64,000 nt of DNA from Mycoplasmatota bacterium (GTDB lineage: Bacteria; Bacillota_I; Bacilli_A; Acholeplasmatales; Acholeplasmataceae). Both the position numbers and the translations under genes were made by a program. The notes under the pieces were generated by a model. That model made no database searches, was not told the DNA's origin, and saw nothing but the letters and a program-made list of their open reading frames with translations. Positions 15,501 to 25,120 of this stretch are shown piece by piece (position 1 is the first letter of the stretch; each line of letters begins with the position of its first letter). Where the stretch lies: the NCBI GenBank assembly GCA_018622495.1, contig CP076021.1, forward strand, positions 62,001 to 126,000. Direction: 5' to 3'.

Positions 15501-16868
15501 TTAAATATGAATTGCTTTATCTACGGCACCATGCGCTACTTCCATCACGATTTCTGATAATGTAGGATGCGCGTGAATTGTATCTGCTATTTCATAAGCA
15601 GTACCTTCTAATTTCATTGTTACACCTAATTCAGCAATTAGATCAGATGCATTATATGAAAATATATGTACACCTAATATTTCTTTATACTTTTCACCAA
15701 CAAGCATTTTAATAAAGCCATCTTTTTCACCATCTGCAACTGATTTACCTACACCTGCAATTGGGAATGTTGAAGCTCTATATTTAATGCCTTCTGCTTT
15801 AAGTGCTTTTTCCGTTTTACCAATAGAAGCAACTTCAGGTTGTCCGTAAACAGCATTTGGTACTTGATCGTAATCCATTTTTTTATCATGACCTAAAATA
15901 TTTTCAATAACGACTAATCCTTCATGAGATGCAACATGTGCTAACATATATTTACCATTTAAATCTCCAATAGCAAACACACCTTTAACACTTGTTTCAC
16001 ATTTATCATTCGTATCTACAGAAGCACGATTCATCTTAAGGTTTAAACCTTCTAGCCCTTTAGAGTTTGCACGCATACCTACTGAGACTAATACTGTATC
16101 AGCAAGTACTTTTTCTTCTTTATTATTTAATAAATAAAAAACTTCTTTACCTTTAACAGCTTTGACTTCAGCATTAGCAAATATATTAATACCATCTTTT
16201 TTAAGTGTTTTAGTATATGCAGCTCTAACGTCTTCATCCATCATTGGAAGAATACCATCTAATTTTTCAATAATTGTTACATTTGAACCTAAAGCATTAA
16301 AGATAGTAGCAAATTCAATACCGATAACTCCACCACCAATAATAACTAAATCTTTTGGTGCTTTTTCAATATTAAGCAGTTCACGACTTGTGACTGCAAA
16401 GCCTATATCGTAAGCTTCTTTTAATCCAGGAATTGGCGGAACAATTGGAGATGCTCCTGTTGCAAGAATTAAGTTTTTAGCTTTTAATGTTTCACCATTA
16501 ACTTTAACTGTTGATTTATCGATAACTTCACCTAAGCCGTTATATACATCAACTTTATTTTTCTTTAATAAGAAACCAACACCTGTTGTTAACTTTTTAA
16601 CAACACCGTCTTTTCTCTTAAGCATTGCTTGCCAATCATAACCAACTTCACTTGCAAGTAAACCATAGTCTTTTGCATGTAACATTTGTTTATAAACTTT
16701 AGCACTTTTAAGTAACGCTTTCGTTGGAATACATCCGTGATTTAAACAAATGCCTCCAACGACTTCTTTTTCAATTAAAGCGGTTTTTAATCCTGATTGT
16801 CCAGCCTTTATGGCTGCAACATAACCACCAGGACCACCACCAATAATAACAACATCATAATTATTCAT
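15501..16868 (-). CDS. lpdA: Dihydrolipoyl dehydrogenase (PDH E3)
   Basis: 455 residues. FAD-binding GGGPGGYVAAIKAGQ is at 10-24, the redox disulfide in GGICLNHGCIPTKAL near 39-53, the NAD-binding GGGVIGIEFATIFNALG near 177, the second FAD motif FAIGDLNG near 300, and the dimer-interface catalytic HAHPTLSE near the C-terminus. It reoxidises dihydrolipoamide on E2 with NAD+. It is the last gene of pdhA-pdhB-pdhC-lpdA and lacks the extra N-terminal lipoyl domain found in some E3 proteins. AAGGTGGTATTTAA precedes the ATG. Confidence 0.95.
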   Translation of the reverse strand: MNNYDVVIIGGGPGGYVAAIKAGQSGLKTALIEKEVVGGICLNHGCIPTKALLKSAKVYKQMLHAKDYGLLASEVGYDWQAMLKRKDGVVKKLTTGVGFLLKKNKVDVYNGLGEVIDKSTVKVNGETLKAKNLILATGASPIVPPIPGLKEAYDIGFAVTSRELLNIEKAPKDLVIIGGGVIGIEFATIFNALGSNVTIIEKLDGILPMMDEDVRAAYTKTLKKDGINIFANAEVKAVKGKEVFYLLNNKEEKVLADTVLVSVGMRANSKGLEGLNLKMNRASVDTNDKCETSVKGVFAIGDLNGKYMLAHVASHEGLVVIENILGHDKKMDYDQVPNAVYGQPEVASIGKTEKALKAEGIKYRASTFPIAGVGKSVADGEKDGFIKMLVGEKYKEILGVHIFSYNASDLIAELGVTMKLEGTAYEIADTIHAHPTLSEIVMEVAHGAVDKAIHI

Positions 16869-16881
16869 TTAAATACCACCT

Positions 16882-18477
16882 TTAGTTCACAAGTAATGAC
16901 AATGGATCACTCATAAGTTTTTTAAAATAAGTTAAGAATCGACCAGCATCTGCACCATCAATCACTCTATGATCAACCGCTAATGATAATGGAAGTGTAT
17001 AAGATGCTTTGATTTCACCATCTTCAACGACTGCTTTTTGACTGATTTTACCGACACCTAATATAGCAACTTCTGGATGATTAATAATTGGTGTACCAAG
17101 AGATACGTTTGCAGCACCAAAGTTAGTAATACTAAAAGTTGTGTTTTGTAATTTATCAAGTGATACATTTCTATTCTTCGTTGCATTTCCTACGCTTTGA
17201 ATTTCTTTTGCAAGTCCGAATAGTGATAATAAATTAGCATCTTTAATATTTGGTACGATCAAACCATCTGGTGTATCTACAGCCATACCTATATTATAAA
17301 ACTTTTTAACAACCATTTGTTGATTTTCTTGATCAAAACTTGCATTAAAGTATGGGAATTTTTCTAAAGCCATAACAACAGCTTTAAAAATGAACGCCAT
17401 ATATGTTAATTTAATATCTTCTTCAGCAGCAAGTGGTTTAAGTTTTTGACGTAATTCATATAATTTATCTACTACAATTTCATCCATCATGACTGTATGA
17501 GGAATCACTTGCTTAGATAATGTCATTGATTTAACAATCGCTTTTCTAAGTCTAGAAATAGGTACTAATTCTACATCGCCTTGTGTTGATACTGTAACTT
17601 GAGGTGCTGATGTAGTTTGTGGCGCTGTCTTTTTATTTGCAAATGTTTCAATATCTTCTCTTAAGACACGTCCATTAAAACCTGAACCTGGTACTAAATT
17701 GATATCAACATTTAAATCTTTAGCAAGTTTTCTTGCAACTGGTGTTGCTAATGCTTTTTTATGTGCTGGTTTAGCTTCTGCTTTAGGAGCATGTGATTCA
17801 TTAGATGATGCCATCACTTCTGATGAAACTTCAATTTCACCAATAACGCCAGCGGCTTTTTCTTCTTCCTCTTCACCTTCACCAACAGCTGCAGTTTCAA
17901 CTGCATGTGTTTGTCCATCATCAATTGTAACAATCACTTGTCCAACTGTGATTTCTTCGCCTTCTTTAAAGAATATTTTTGAAATGGTTCCATCTACTGG
18001 CGATGGTAATTCAGCGTTAACTTTGTCAGTTTCAACAATAACCATTGTATCGCCATCTTTGACTTTATCTCCAACTTTGACTTTCCATTCTAAAATAGTA
18101 CCTTCATGAACGCCTTCACCAACATCTGCAAATTTAAACTGGTATCCATTTGATCCAGTATTTTGAGTTTTTTCTTTTGTTTCTTTTTTAGTTTCTTCTT
18201 TTTCTGGTTTAGCTTCTGCTTTTACTTCAGGTGCTTTTCCAGTACCGTCGTCTATATCAACAACAACTTGTCCGACAGTAATTTCTTCGCCTTCTTTAAA
18301 ATATATTTTTGAAATGGTACCATCCACTGGTGATGGTAATTCCGCATTTACTTTATCAGTTTCAACAATAACAAGCGTATCGCCATCTTTGACTTTGTCA
18401 CCGACTTTGACTTTCCATTCTAATATTTGACCTTCGTGAACGCCTTCACCAACGTCTGCAAATTTAAATTGATACAT
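16882..18477 (-). CDS. pdhC: Dihydrolipoamide acetyltransferase (PDH E2) with two lipoyl domains
   Basis: 531 residues. Lipoyl domain 1 covers 2-78 with lipoyl-lysine 42 in ETDKVNAE; lipoyl domain 2 covers 112-188 with lysine 152 in the same motif. The domains differ at only about five positions. A flexible Glu/Ala/Lys-rich linker follows, then the E1/E3-binding domain (243-279, ATPVARKLAKDLNVDI), a second linker, and the catalytic domain ending in DHRVIDGADAGRF (catalytic His near 503). It transfers acetyl groups from E1 to CoA and forms the core of the complex. Confidence 0.95.
   Translation of the reverse strand: MYQFKFADVGEGVHEGQILEWKVKVGDKVKDGDTLVIVETDKVNAELPSPVDGTISKIYFKEGEEITVGQVVVDIDDGTGKAPEVKAEAKPEKEETKKETKEKTQNTGSNGYQFKFADVGEGVHEGTILEWKVKVGDKVKDGDTMVIVETDKVNAELPSPVDGTISKIFFKEGEEITVGQVIVTIDDGQTHAVETAAVGEGEEEEEKAAGVIGEIEVSSEVMASSNESHAPKAEAKPAHKKALATPVARKLAKDLNVDINLVPGSGFNGRVLREDIETFANKKTAPQTTSAPQVTVSTQGDVELVPISRLRKAIVKSMTLSKQVIPHTVMMDEIVVDKLYELRQKLKPLAAEEDIKLTYMAFIFKAVVMALEKFPYFNASFDQENQQMVVKKFYNIGMAVDTPDGLIVPNIKDANLLSLFGLAKEIQSVGNATKNRNVSLDKLQNTTFSITNFGAANVSLGTPIINHPEVAILGVGKISQKAVVEDGEIKASYTLPLSLAVDHRVIDGADAGRFLTYFKKLMSDPLSLLVN
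17914..18474 (-). repeat. Tandem duplication of the lipoyl-domain coding sequence in pdhC
   Basis: Two 231-bp units, 18474-18244 and 18144-17914, offset by 330 bp, encode 77-residue lipoyl domains that are identical except for Q/T, L/M, Y/F, V/I and D/T. The linker between the copies is unrelated. Confidence 0.85.
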
Positions 18478-18496
18478 ATTAATTTATGCCTCCTTG

Positions 18497-19477
18497 TTAA
18501 AATTCAACGACTTTTTTGATTTCAGCCGCGATTCTCTCTGGTTGAACAAAGTGGAAATGTTCACCTCTTGCTAGTGGCACAGTGATGTCAAAACCTGTCA
18601 CTCTAGTTGGTGCAGCTTCTAAATGAAGAAAAGCTTTTTCATTTACAAGTGATATAAGTTCAGCACCTGGACCATACGTTTTAACAGCTTCTTGAACAAC
18701 TAAGAATCGACCAGTTTTCTTAACTGATTCAATAATTGTTTCTTCATCAATTGGATTAATTGTTCTAAGATCAATTAATTCAACACTAATATTTTCGTTT
18801 TCTAATAATTTAAGTGCTTTTTGAGTTTCTCTCATCATAGCACCCCATGCAACAACAGTAATGTCGCTACCTTCTTGAACAACTTTTGCTTTACCAATTG
18901 GTATACGATACATTTCTTCTGGTACTTCTTGTTTACCTGAACGATAAATACGTTTAGGTTCCATAAAAATAACAGGATCTGGATCTTCTATTGCTGAGAT
19001 TAATAATCCTTTTGCATCATATGGTGTAGAAGGCATAACAACTTTTAAGCCTGGTACATGTCCAAAGAATGTTTCAAGTGATTCACTATGGTGTTCTAAA
19101 GCTCTAATACCGCCGCCTACAGGAAAGCGCACAACGATTGGTAAATTATGTTTTCCTCTTGAACGATTTCTATATCTTGCCATATGTGTAATAATTTCAG
19201 TAAATGCTGGGAATGTAAATCCATCAAATTGAATTTACGCAACAGGACGAAGCCCATTAATTGCCATACCAATAGCACTACCTGTAATTGCAGCTTCGGA
19301 TATAGGTGTATCAAATACTCTGTCTTCACCATATTTCTTTTGTAAACCGGCAGTAACTCTAAAGACACCACCTTCAAAACCAGTATCTTCACCAAATAAA
19401 ACAACACTTTGGTCATCTTCTAATTTTTGGTCTAATGCTTGATTAATTGCTGATAATAAATTGATAACAGCCATCAT
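18497..19477 (-). pseudogene. pdhB: Pyruvate dehydrogenase E1 beta subunit interrupted by an in-frame TAA
   Basis: The frame from ATG 19477 to 18497 is a whole number of codons (327) and encodes a normal E1-beta: GEDTGFEGGVFRVTAGLQ, FDTPISEAAITGSAIGMAI, IVVRFPVGGG, EHHSESLETFFGHVPGLKVV, IDLRTINPID and the C-terminal Rossmann-like domain. The only break is TAA at 19237-19235 after NGLRPVA; family members have Glu there (VAEIQFDGF), and IQFDGFTFPAF continues in the same frame. With pdhA it would decarboxylate pyruvate using thiamine diphosphate. All other genes of the complex are intact, so the stop is probably a sequence error or a very recent mutation. Confidence 0.85.
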
Positions 19478-20565
19478 TATTTTCCTCCCTCTTCTAAGAA
19501 CTTCTTATGTGTTTCATATTGTTCTTTTAATTGAGGTGTCATTTCTTCATAAGTATATTTAAAGATATCTTCTAGTTCAACGTTTGCACCTTCATTTTCT
19601 ACTTTTTTAAATGTTTCAGTAACATACGCTGTTTTTTCATCTTCTATTTTTTGTGCTTTTGCTTCTGTTAAATATTTTTTATCCATTAAATATTTTTTAA
19701 ATCTAATGAGTGGATCTCTTTTTGCCCATATTTCTTCTTCATCTTTAGAACGATAAATTGATGGATCATCTGATGTTGTATGAGGTCCCATACGATATGT
19801 CACTGCTTCAATTAAAACAGGACCTTTACCTGAACGTGCATAATCAACAGCGGTTTTAGTCGCAACATACATTGCTAAAATATCATTACCGTCAACTTGA
19901 ATACCAGGCACACCAAAGGCAACTGCTTTTTGTGCAAGTGTTTTTGCTTTTGTTGCTTTCTTTCTTGGTGTTGAAATCGCATATTGGTTATTTTGAATAA
20001 CAACAACCAATGGTGCATCATATGAAGCAGCAAAATTTAAACCTTCATAAAATTCACCATGTGATGTACCACCATCACCAATTGTAGCAAGTGCGACTTC
20101 ATTCTTCTTTAATATTTTAGAAGCATATGCAAGTCCAGCTGCATGATTAATTTGTGAACCAATAATAATATTAACTGGAAGCACTTTAACACCTTCATCA
20201 AAATGACTTCCCCATTCATTACCATACCAGTATAAGTATAGTTGTTCTAGTGTAACACCACGATAAAGCATCAAGTTTAGTTCTCTAAACGCTGGTGATA
20301 CCCAATCTTGTGGTTCTAAAGCTGCTGCAGCACCTAATTGTGTTGCTTCTTGCCCTCTATTTGGAGCATATGTGAGCATACGCCCTTGACGTTGGTATTG
20401 CAGTGCTTTAATATCTGCAACACGCCCTAAAACCATTGTTTCATATAAACTTAATAGTTCTTTTTTTGTGATTTTTGGTTCTAGTTCTTTATTAACAATA
20501 CTGCCTTTTTCATCTAGTATTTGCAATCTTTCATTTTTAAGTGGATCATAGGAATCAAATAACAT
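19477..20565 (-). CDS. pdhA: Pyruvate dehydrogenase E1 alpha subunit
   Basis: 362 residues. The thiamine diphosphate and Mg2+ site is seen in IGDGGTSHGEFYEGLNFAASY (GDG...N) near residue 170, with QNNQYAIST. The phosphorylation-loop region YRMGPHTTSDDPSIYRSKDEEE follows. It forms the heterotetramer with E1-beta and carries out decarboxylation of pyruvate. It is the first gene of the operon, with RBS AAGGAGGG 5 nt upstream; its last codons are immediately adjacent to the pdhB start. Confidence 0.95.
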   Translation of the reverse strand: MLFDSYDPLKNERLQILDEKGSIVNKELEPKITKKELLSLYETMVLGRVADIKALQYQRQGRMLTYAPNRGQEATQLGAAAALEPQDWVSPAFRELNLMLYRGVTLEQLYLYWYGNEWGSHFDEGVKVLPVNIIIGSQINHAAGLAYASKILKKNEVALATIGDGGTSHGEFYEGLNFAASYDAPLVVVIQNNQYAISTPRKKATKAKTLAQKAVAFGVPGIQVDGNDILAMYVATKTAVDYARSGKGPVLIEAVTYRMGPHTTSDDPSIYRSKDEEEIWAKRDPLIRFKKYLMDKKYLTEAKAQKIEDEKTAYVTETFKKVENEGANVELEDIFKYTYEEMTPQLKEQYETHKKFLEEGGK

Positions 20566-20588
20566 GATATCCCTCCTTTTTCACATTG

Positions 20589-20645
20589 ATTATACATTGT
20601 AAAGGAAACCCATTCAAAGAAATTGCTTATGAAAGCGCTTATCAT
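20589..20645 (-). promoter_or_regulatory. pdh operon promoter with upstream cre-like palindrome
   Basis: TTGAAT (20617-20612) and TATAAT (20594-20589) are 17 bp apart on the minus strand. Eleven bp further upstream, ATGAAAGCGCTTATCAT (20629-20645) has an AAGCGCTT core flanked by ATGA/TCAT, resembling a LacI/CcpA-type operator but with one extra base compared with the cre consensus. Confidence 0.5.
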
Positions 20646-20728
20646 TTCGTTTTTAATCTTATATACGAATTAGTTGAGTTTTATTAATAATTTTGTTTAA
20701 TTTAAGTTAATTTTTCTTAATATTTACA

Positions 20729-20758
20729 AAAAAGAGAACACATTAAGTGCTCTCTTTT
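20729..20758 (-). terminator. Terminator after speB
   Basis: Stem AAAAGAGAACAC / GTGCTCTCTTTT with one mismatch and a short loop, 17 bp past the stop of the minus-strand speB gene. Confidence 0.6.
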
Positions 20759-20774
20759 GATGATTTATAACATT

Positions 20775-21632
20775 TTATTTATGTAATAGCAATATCATTT
20801 CTCTAAGTGATTTAGCAGCAACTGCTGTTGACGCTCCACTTGGGTCAATCATCGGTGCAAGTTCTACAATATCAGCACCTACTAAATGGTTTAACTTTTC
20901 AAACTGATCAAATGCCCATAGCAAGTCTTTATATTGCATTCCTCCTGGTTCAGGTGTTCCAGTTCCCGGAAACACACCAGGGTCCAATACATCTAAATCG
21001 ATGGTAATATATACCGGTTTATCTTTAAGTGCTTCAACTGTTTGATCAAGACCTTCAAAATCAAATTTTCTCATATTTATATGCCCACTGTTTGCCCAAA
21101 CAAATTCCGGTTTTTCTCCACTACGAATACCAAATTGATTGATTTTGCCATCACCAACAAATTTGTGTACTTGTCTCATAAATGTAGCATGAGATAAAGT
21201 TCTACCAAAAAAAGTTTCTCTTAAATCTGTATGTGCATCCAAATGTATAATATGTAAATCAGGGTATTTTTCAAAAACTGCTTTAATGACTGGATAACTT
21301 ACTAAATGTTCTCCACCGATCATCATAGGTGTTTTATCATCATCTAAAATTTGTTTAGTTGTTTGATAAACAATATCTAAAGCATTTTCAACATCGCCTA
21401 TTGGTAAATCTAAATCACCAATATCAGCAGTTTTATAATCATTTAAATCCTTATCTCTATATGGTGAATACCATTCTACACCAAATGAGTCAACACGAAT
21501 TGCATTACCAGCGAATCTTGTTCCTGGTCTAAATGATGTTGTTGCATCCATCGGCACACTAAAAATGACAACATCTGCATCCTTATATTCACTTTTACAG
21601 CTTTGAAACGATAAATCTACTTTATTCATCAT
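20775..21632 (-). CDS. speB: Agmatinase (arginase/ureohydrolase family)
   Basis: 285 residues. The binuclear Mn2+ ligands are present: GGEHLVSYP near 107, IHLDAHTDLRETFFG near 130 and ITIDLDVLDPGVFPGTGTPEPGG near 215. It hydrolyses agmatine to putrescine and urea. The start was set at ATG 21632, seven nt after GGAG; a GTG at 21641 is possible. It overlaps the end of the decarboxylase gene, so the two enzymes form an arginine-to-putrescine pathway made from one message. Arginase-type substrate use cannot be excluded from sequence alone. Confidence 0.88.
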   Translation of the reverse strand: MMNKVDLSFQSCKSEYKDADVVIFSVPMDATTSFRPGTRFAGNAIRVDSFGVEWYSPYRDKDLNDYKTADIGDLDLPIGDVENALDIVYQTTKQILDDDKTPMMIGGEHLVSYPVIKAVFEKYPDLHIIHLDAHTDLRETFFGRTLSHATFMRQVHKFVGDGKINQFGIRSGEKPEFVWANSGHINMRKFDFEGLDQTVEALKDKPVYITIDLDVLDPGVFPGTGTPEPGGMQYKDLLWAFDQFEKLNHLVGADIVELAPMIDPSGASTAVAAKSLREMILLLHK

Positions 21633-23109
21633 CGTAACCACTCCATTTCATCCATTCTTCTTTATCAATCACTTTAATATAACCATTATCTGCATCACTT
21701 AAGATAGTCGAATTATGATTTTTATAAAATTCAAGGTCATCTATAATATCTTGACTAATAATTTCTCCTGGGATTACTATCGGTATACCAGGTGGGTATA
21801 TCATAATAGACTCAGCAGCTATCTCATCAACTGCATCTTCTAATAGCATATATTTCTTAGGTGCATGATACGCCTCTCTTGGACGTACGTAATAGTCAGG
21901 ATATCGATAAACAACTTTAGGTTTAATCGCATTTAATTGTTGCAATACATATGTATCGCTTATTTTTTGTAAAGCGAAAACTAATGCATCTAAATCTTCT
22001 TGTGTAGTCGCAAGCGATAACACAGCTAAGACAACGTGTGTTTCTGATAATTCTAATTGTATATGATATATGTCAACTAATTCTTGATAAACTTGAAATC
22101 CTGATATACCTAAATCAGAAACTTTAATTAATATTTTTGTTTCATCATAATCAAAAGCACCTTGTTTTGTGAAATATGCTTTTGACATTGTTTTTAAACC
22201 TGTTATCTTATCTATTTTTTGTCTTGCTTCATCAGCCATCGCAATCACATGATCTATTTTTTCTTGACCATGAAAATATATATATTTTCTTGCAACATCT
22301 AAACTCGCTAACAATAAACTACTTGGTGAAGTCGATTGTAACATGTTAATTGTTGATCTTAATCTAATTTGATCAATGCGCGTGCCTTGTGTAATTAAGA
22401 TAGAACTTTGAGTAAGAGAACCTACTGTTTTATGTAGTGAGCATGATGCAAGATCAGCACCTGCTTGCATTGAGCCTATTGGTAACAATGAAGAAAAAGG
22501 GAAATGAGATCCATGTGCTTCATCAACTAATACCTTCATATCGTGTTGATGTGCGTAATCCGTCATTTCTTGTAAATCTGATGTTACACCATAGTAAGTT
22601 GGATTTATAATAAATAATGCTTTTGCATCTGGATGTTCATCTATTGTCTTTTTTACTTCAGATAATGCCATATGATTTGCTATCCCTAATTTTTTATCAA
22701 TATATGGTTTTACAAAAACAGGAACAGCACCACTTAAGATAAGTGCGTTAATTGCTGATTTATGTACATTACGCGGTAAGATGATTTCTTCTTTAGCACG
22801 ACAAGTAGACATAATCATGGAAAGAATCCCCATAGTTGTGCCACCAGTTAAAAAATATGCTTTTTGTGCACCAAAAGCATCAGCCATTAAAACTGATGAT
22901 TCCATAATGACACCTCTAGGCTGATTAAGATTATCCAACCCTCTAGGTGCATTTGCATCTAATTTAAACATTTCTAATCCTGCATAATGTGAGATCTCAT
23001 TATTGATTTGTCCAAGTTTGTGTCCTGGAACATCATGTTTAATAATATCACTTTTTGCATAAGCTTCTAGCTTTGTATAAAACGGTGTTTTTGTGTGATC
23101 AATTGACAT
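21622..23109 (-). CDS. speA: Arginine (lysine/ornithine) decarboxylase, PLP-dependent
   Basis: 495 residues of the Orn/Lys/Arg decarboxylase class I type without the N-terminal wing domain, as in Bacillus SpeA. The PLP lysine lies in CSLHKTVGSLTQSS near 229, preceded by VDEAHGSHFPFS. Further family blocks are LTGGTTMGILSMI and YPPGIPIVIPGE. The substrate is inferred as arginine because agmatinase follows with overlapping codons. RBS TAGGAGG lies upstream of the ATG. Confidence 0.88.
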   Translation of the reverse strand: MSIDHTKTPFYTKLEAYAKSDIIKHDVPGHKLGQINNEISHYAGLEMFKLDANAPRGLDNLNQPRGVIMESSVLMADAFGAQKAYFLTGGTTMGILSMIMSTCRAKEEIILPRNVHKSAINALILSGAVPVFVKPYIDKKLGIANHMALSEVKKTIDEHPDAKALFIINPTYYGVTSDLQEMTDYAHQHDMKVLVDEAHGSHFPFSSLLPIGSMQAGADLASCSLHKTVGSLTQSSILITQGTRIDQIRLRSTINMLQSTSPSSLLLASLDVARKYIYFHGQEKIDHVIAMADEARQKIDKITGLKTMSKAYFTKQGAFDYDETKILIKVSDLGISGFQVYQELVDIYHIQLELSETHVVLAVLSLATTQEDLDALVFALQKISDTYVLQQLNAIKPKVVYRYPDYYVRPREAYHAPKKYMLLEDAVDEIAAESIMIYPPGIPIVIPGEIISQDIIDDLEFYKNHNSTILSDADNGYIKVIDKEEWMKWSGYDDE

Positions 23110-23249
23110 TTACCATTCCTCCTAAACAAACCATATATATTTTATCACTAAAGATTTCTTTTTAATCTTATTTTTTTAACAAAATGATATTCGTATTACA
23201 TATATATATTATATCTTATGATAAAATGATTAAGAAAGGATGTGTTTTT

Positions 23250-24302
23250 ATGTTATTAAATGTTTTATTGTCTACTGTTACATTAAATATTATATATACA
23301 GTATCTTCAGTTTTAGTATTAATCATTGTTTTTCTTTTATCAAGTTTATTAAATAAAAAATCTAGTGAAAAGCGTAGAGCGCTTGTGATGGGTATAACCT
23401 ATTTCTTAAGTTTTATTTCATTAGTTGGCGTCACTGCGTTTTTATTATGGATATGGGATTTTGATTTAGTTTCATATTTTAGTGAAGTTGGTAATTCATT
23501 ACTTGAGAAGTTAACAGACAGTTTTGGTCTCATTGTTTCAAGTATGCTTGTTATTTTTGTTACTTTATTTTTATTAAAGATAGCTAAAATCGGTGTTTCT
23601 CGTGTAGGTGCAAAACCATCACCAAACCAAAAAAGAAAAAAAACACTTGGTAAATTACTTCTAAGTGTCATCAAATATGGATTATGGTTGATTTCTATAT
23701 TAATTGTCTTATCTATTTGGGGTGTTAATGTTGGTCCTGCACTTGCTGGTTTAGGAATTGCTGGATTAGTTATCGGTCTTGGTGCTCAACAATTCATTAA
23801 CGACCTTATTAGTGGTATGTTTATTATATTTGAACAACACTATGATGTTGGTGACATTATTGAAACAAACGGCTTTAAAGGTGAAGTTATCGATATTGGT
23901 CTAAAAACAACAAAAATCAGAAACTGGAAAGGTGAAGTTAAAATACTTGCTAATGGTTCAGTCACTGATTTACTTAACTGTTCTAGAAATTCTTCTTTAG
24001 CTATTGTAGATTTCGGTATTGCTTATGGAGAAAACATTTCAGAAGTTCTAGAATTACTTAAACAACATCTTCCTGCATTTAAAGAAGATAGACCAGAAGT
24101 TATAGAAGATCCACAGTGTTTAGGTGTAATGGAATTAGCGGGTTCTAGTGTAAATATGCGTGCAATTTGTAAAACACTAAATAATCAACATTACGCAACT
24201 GAAAGAGCACTTAGAACATATATTAAGAAAATACTTGATGATAACGGCATTGAAATTCCATTCCCACAAGTTGTTATTCACGAATCTAACACAAATTCAT
24301 AA
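23250..24302 (+). CDS. MscS-family mechanosensitive channel
   Basis: 350 residues from ATG 23250 (AGAAAGGATG upstream); the frame opening at 23184 has no RBS. Helices lie at about 8-30, 45-70 and 87-112; the pore helix carries GPALAGLGIAGLVIGLGAQQFINDLISG, followed by the beta domain (IFEQHYDVGDIIE) and the cytoplasmic alpha/beta cage domain. It should release solutes during hypo-osmotic shock. It lies 20 bp upstream of an ATPase gene in the same direction. Confidence 0.9.
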   Translation: MLLNVLLSTVTLNIIYTVSSVLVLIIVFLLSSLLNKKSSEKRRALVMGITYFLSFISLVGVTAFLLWIWDFDLVSYFSEVGNSLLEKLTDSFGLIVSSMLVIFVTLFLLKIAKIGVSRVGAKPSPNQKRKKTLGKLLLSVIKYGLWLISILIVLSIWGVNVGPALAGLGIAGLVIGLGAQQFINDLISGMFIIFEQHYDVGDIIETNGFKGEVIDIGLKTTKIRNWKGEVKILANGSVTDLLNCSRNSSLAIVDFGIAYGENISEVLELLKQHLPAFKEDRPEVIEDPQCLGVMELAGSSVNMRAICKTLNNQHYATERALRTYIKKILDDNGIEIPFPQVVIHESNTNS

Positions 24303-24322
24303 TACAACCTTAAGGAGTCCTT

Positions 24323-25096
24323 ATGCGTTTAATTAAACACCTTACTTTTCATAAAAATGAAGATCAAAATAACTTCCCATATAATTTAGGCTTCTTTAAT
24401 CACACAATAGATTTATCAGAAGTCACAATTGTTGTAGGTGACAACGGTAGTGGAAAATCAACGTTATTGGAACTTCTTTCACACGAACTTGAGTTATATC
24501 AAATAGGTAATCCTTTAGTTTTACCCAACCCTGTTAAAATATCTTTAAAATATCATTTAACAAAACCTTTAGGATTTTATTTTTCTGCAGAAGATTTTAC
24601 TTCATATATCCATCATCTTCAACATGAGAAATCAACTTCTATTCAAGCATTAAAACAAATTGATATTGATTATAAACATAAATCTTTATTCGCTAAAAAT
24701 CAAGCACGTTCAGCGCATGCAAAAACATTGTTTGAGATAAATAAATTATATGATAAAGATCTATTAACATCTTCACATGGAGAATCCTATTTATCATTTT
24801 TTAAATCTCGCATCAAACCAAATCAATTGTTTATTTTAGATGAACCAGAGACACCATTATCTTTTGATAATCAACTAGCGTTGATCTATATGATTCATGA
24901 AGGCATCAAAGAGGGTGCACAATTCATCATTGCAACGCATTCGCCTATACTATGCGCTTATCCAGACGCGAAAATATATGAATTAAGTACCAATGATATA
25001 CAAGAAACAACTTATGATCAAATTGATTCAATCAAGTTATTAAAACAATTCATAGATGATCCTAGTCATTTTTATAAACATTTATTTAAATCTTAA
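24323..25096 (+). CDS. AAA/ABC-type ATPase of unknown role
   Basis: 257 residues. Walker A GDNGSGKSTLLE is at 37-48, a degenerate signature-like SHGESYLSFFKSR near 152, Walker B QLFILDEPETPLS near 170 and the H-loop IIATHSPIL near 205. There is no transmembrane or DNA-binding extension. It resembles the COG3910-type predicted ATPases with a coiled lid between Walker A and B. RBS AAGGAG is present. No partner gene suggests a defence or transport role. Confidence 0.75.
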   Translation: MRLIKHLTFHKNEDQNNFPYNLGFFNHTIDLSEVTIVVGDNGSGKSTLLELLSHELELYQIGNPLVLPNPVKISLKYHLTKPLGFYFSAEDFTSYIHHLQHEKSTSIQALKQIDIDYKHKSLFAKNQARSAHAKTLFEINKLYDKDLLTSSHGESYLSFFKSRIKPNQLFILDEPETPLSFDNQLALIYMIHEGIKEGAQFIIATHSPILCAYPDAKIYELSTNDIQETTYDQIDSIKLLKQFIDDPSHFYKHLFKS

Positions 25097-25120
25097 ACCT
25101 CTCAAATGAGAGGTTTTTTT
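25097..25120. terminator. Bidirectional terminator between the ATPase gene and asnB
   Basis: Stem ACCTCTC / GAGAGGT with loop AAAT and a T7 tail on the plus strand, between two convergent genes. Confidence 0.8.

Noticed and set aside
20629-20645. Definite CcpA cre site at the pdh promoter
   Set aside because: The palindrome has one base too many for the consensus and lies upstream of -35, so only a cre-like label is justified.
24323-25096. ATPase as part of a phage-defence or retron system
   Set aside because: No nuclease, toxin or reverse transcriptase partner; neighbours are an MscS channel and asnB, both housekeeping.
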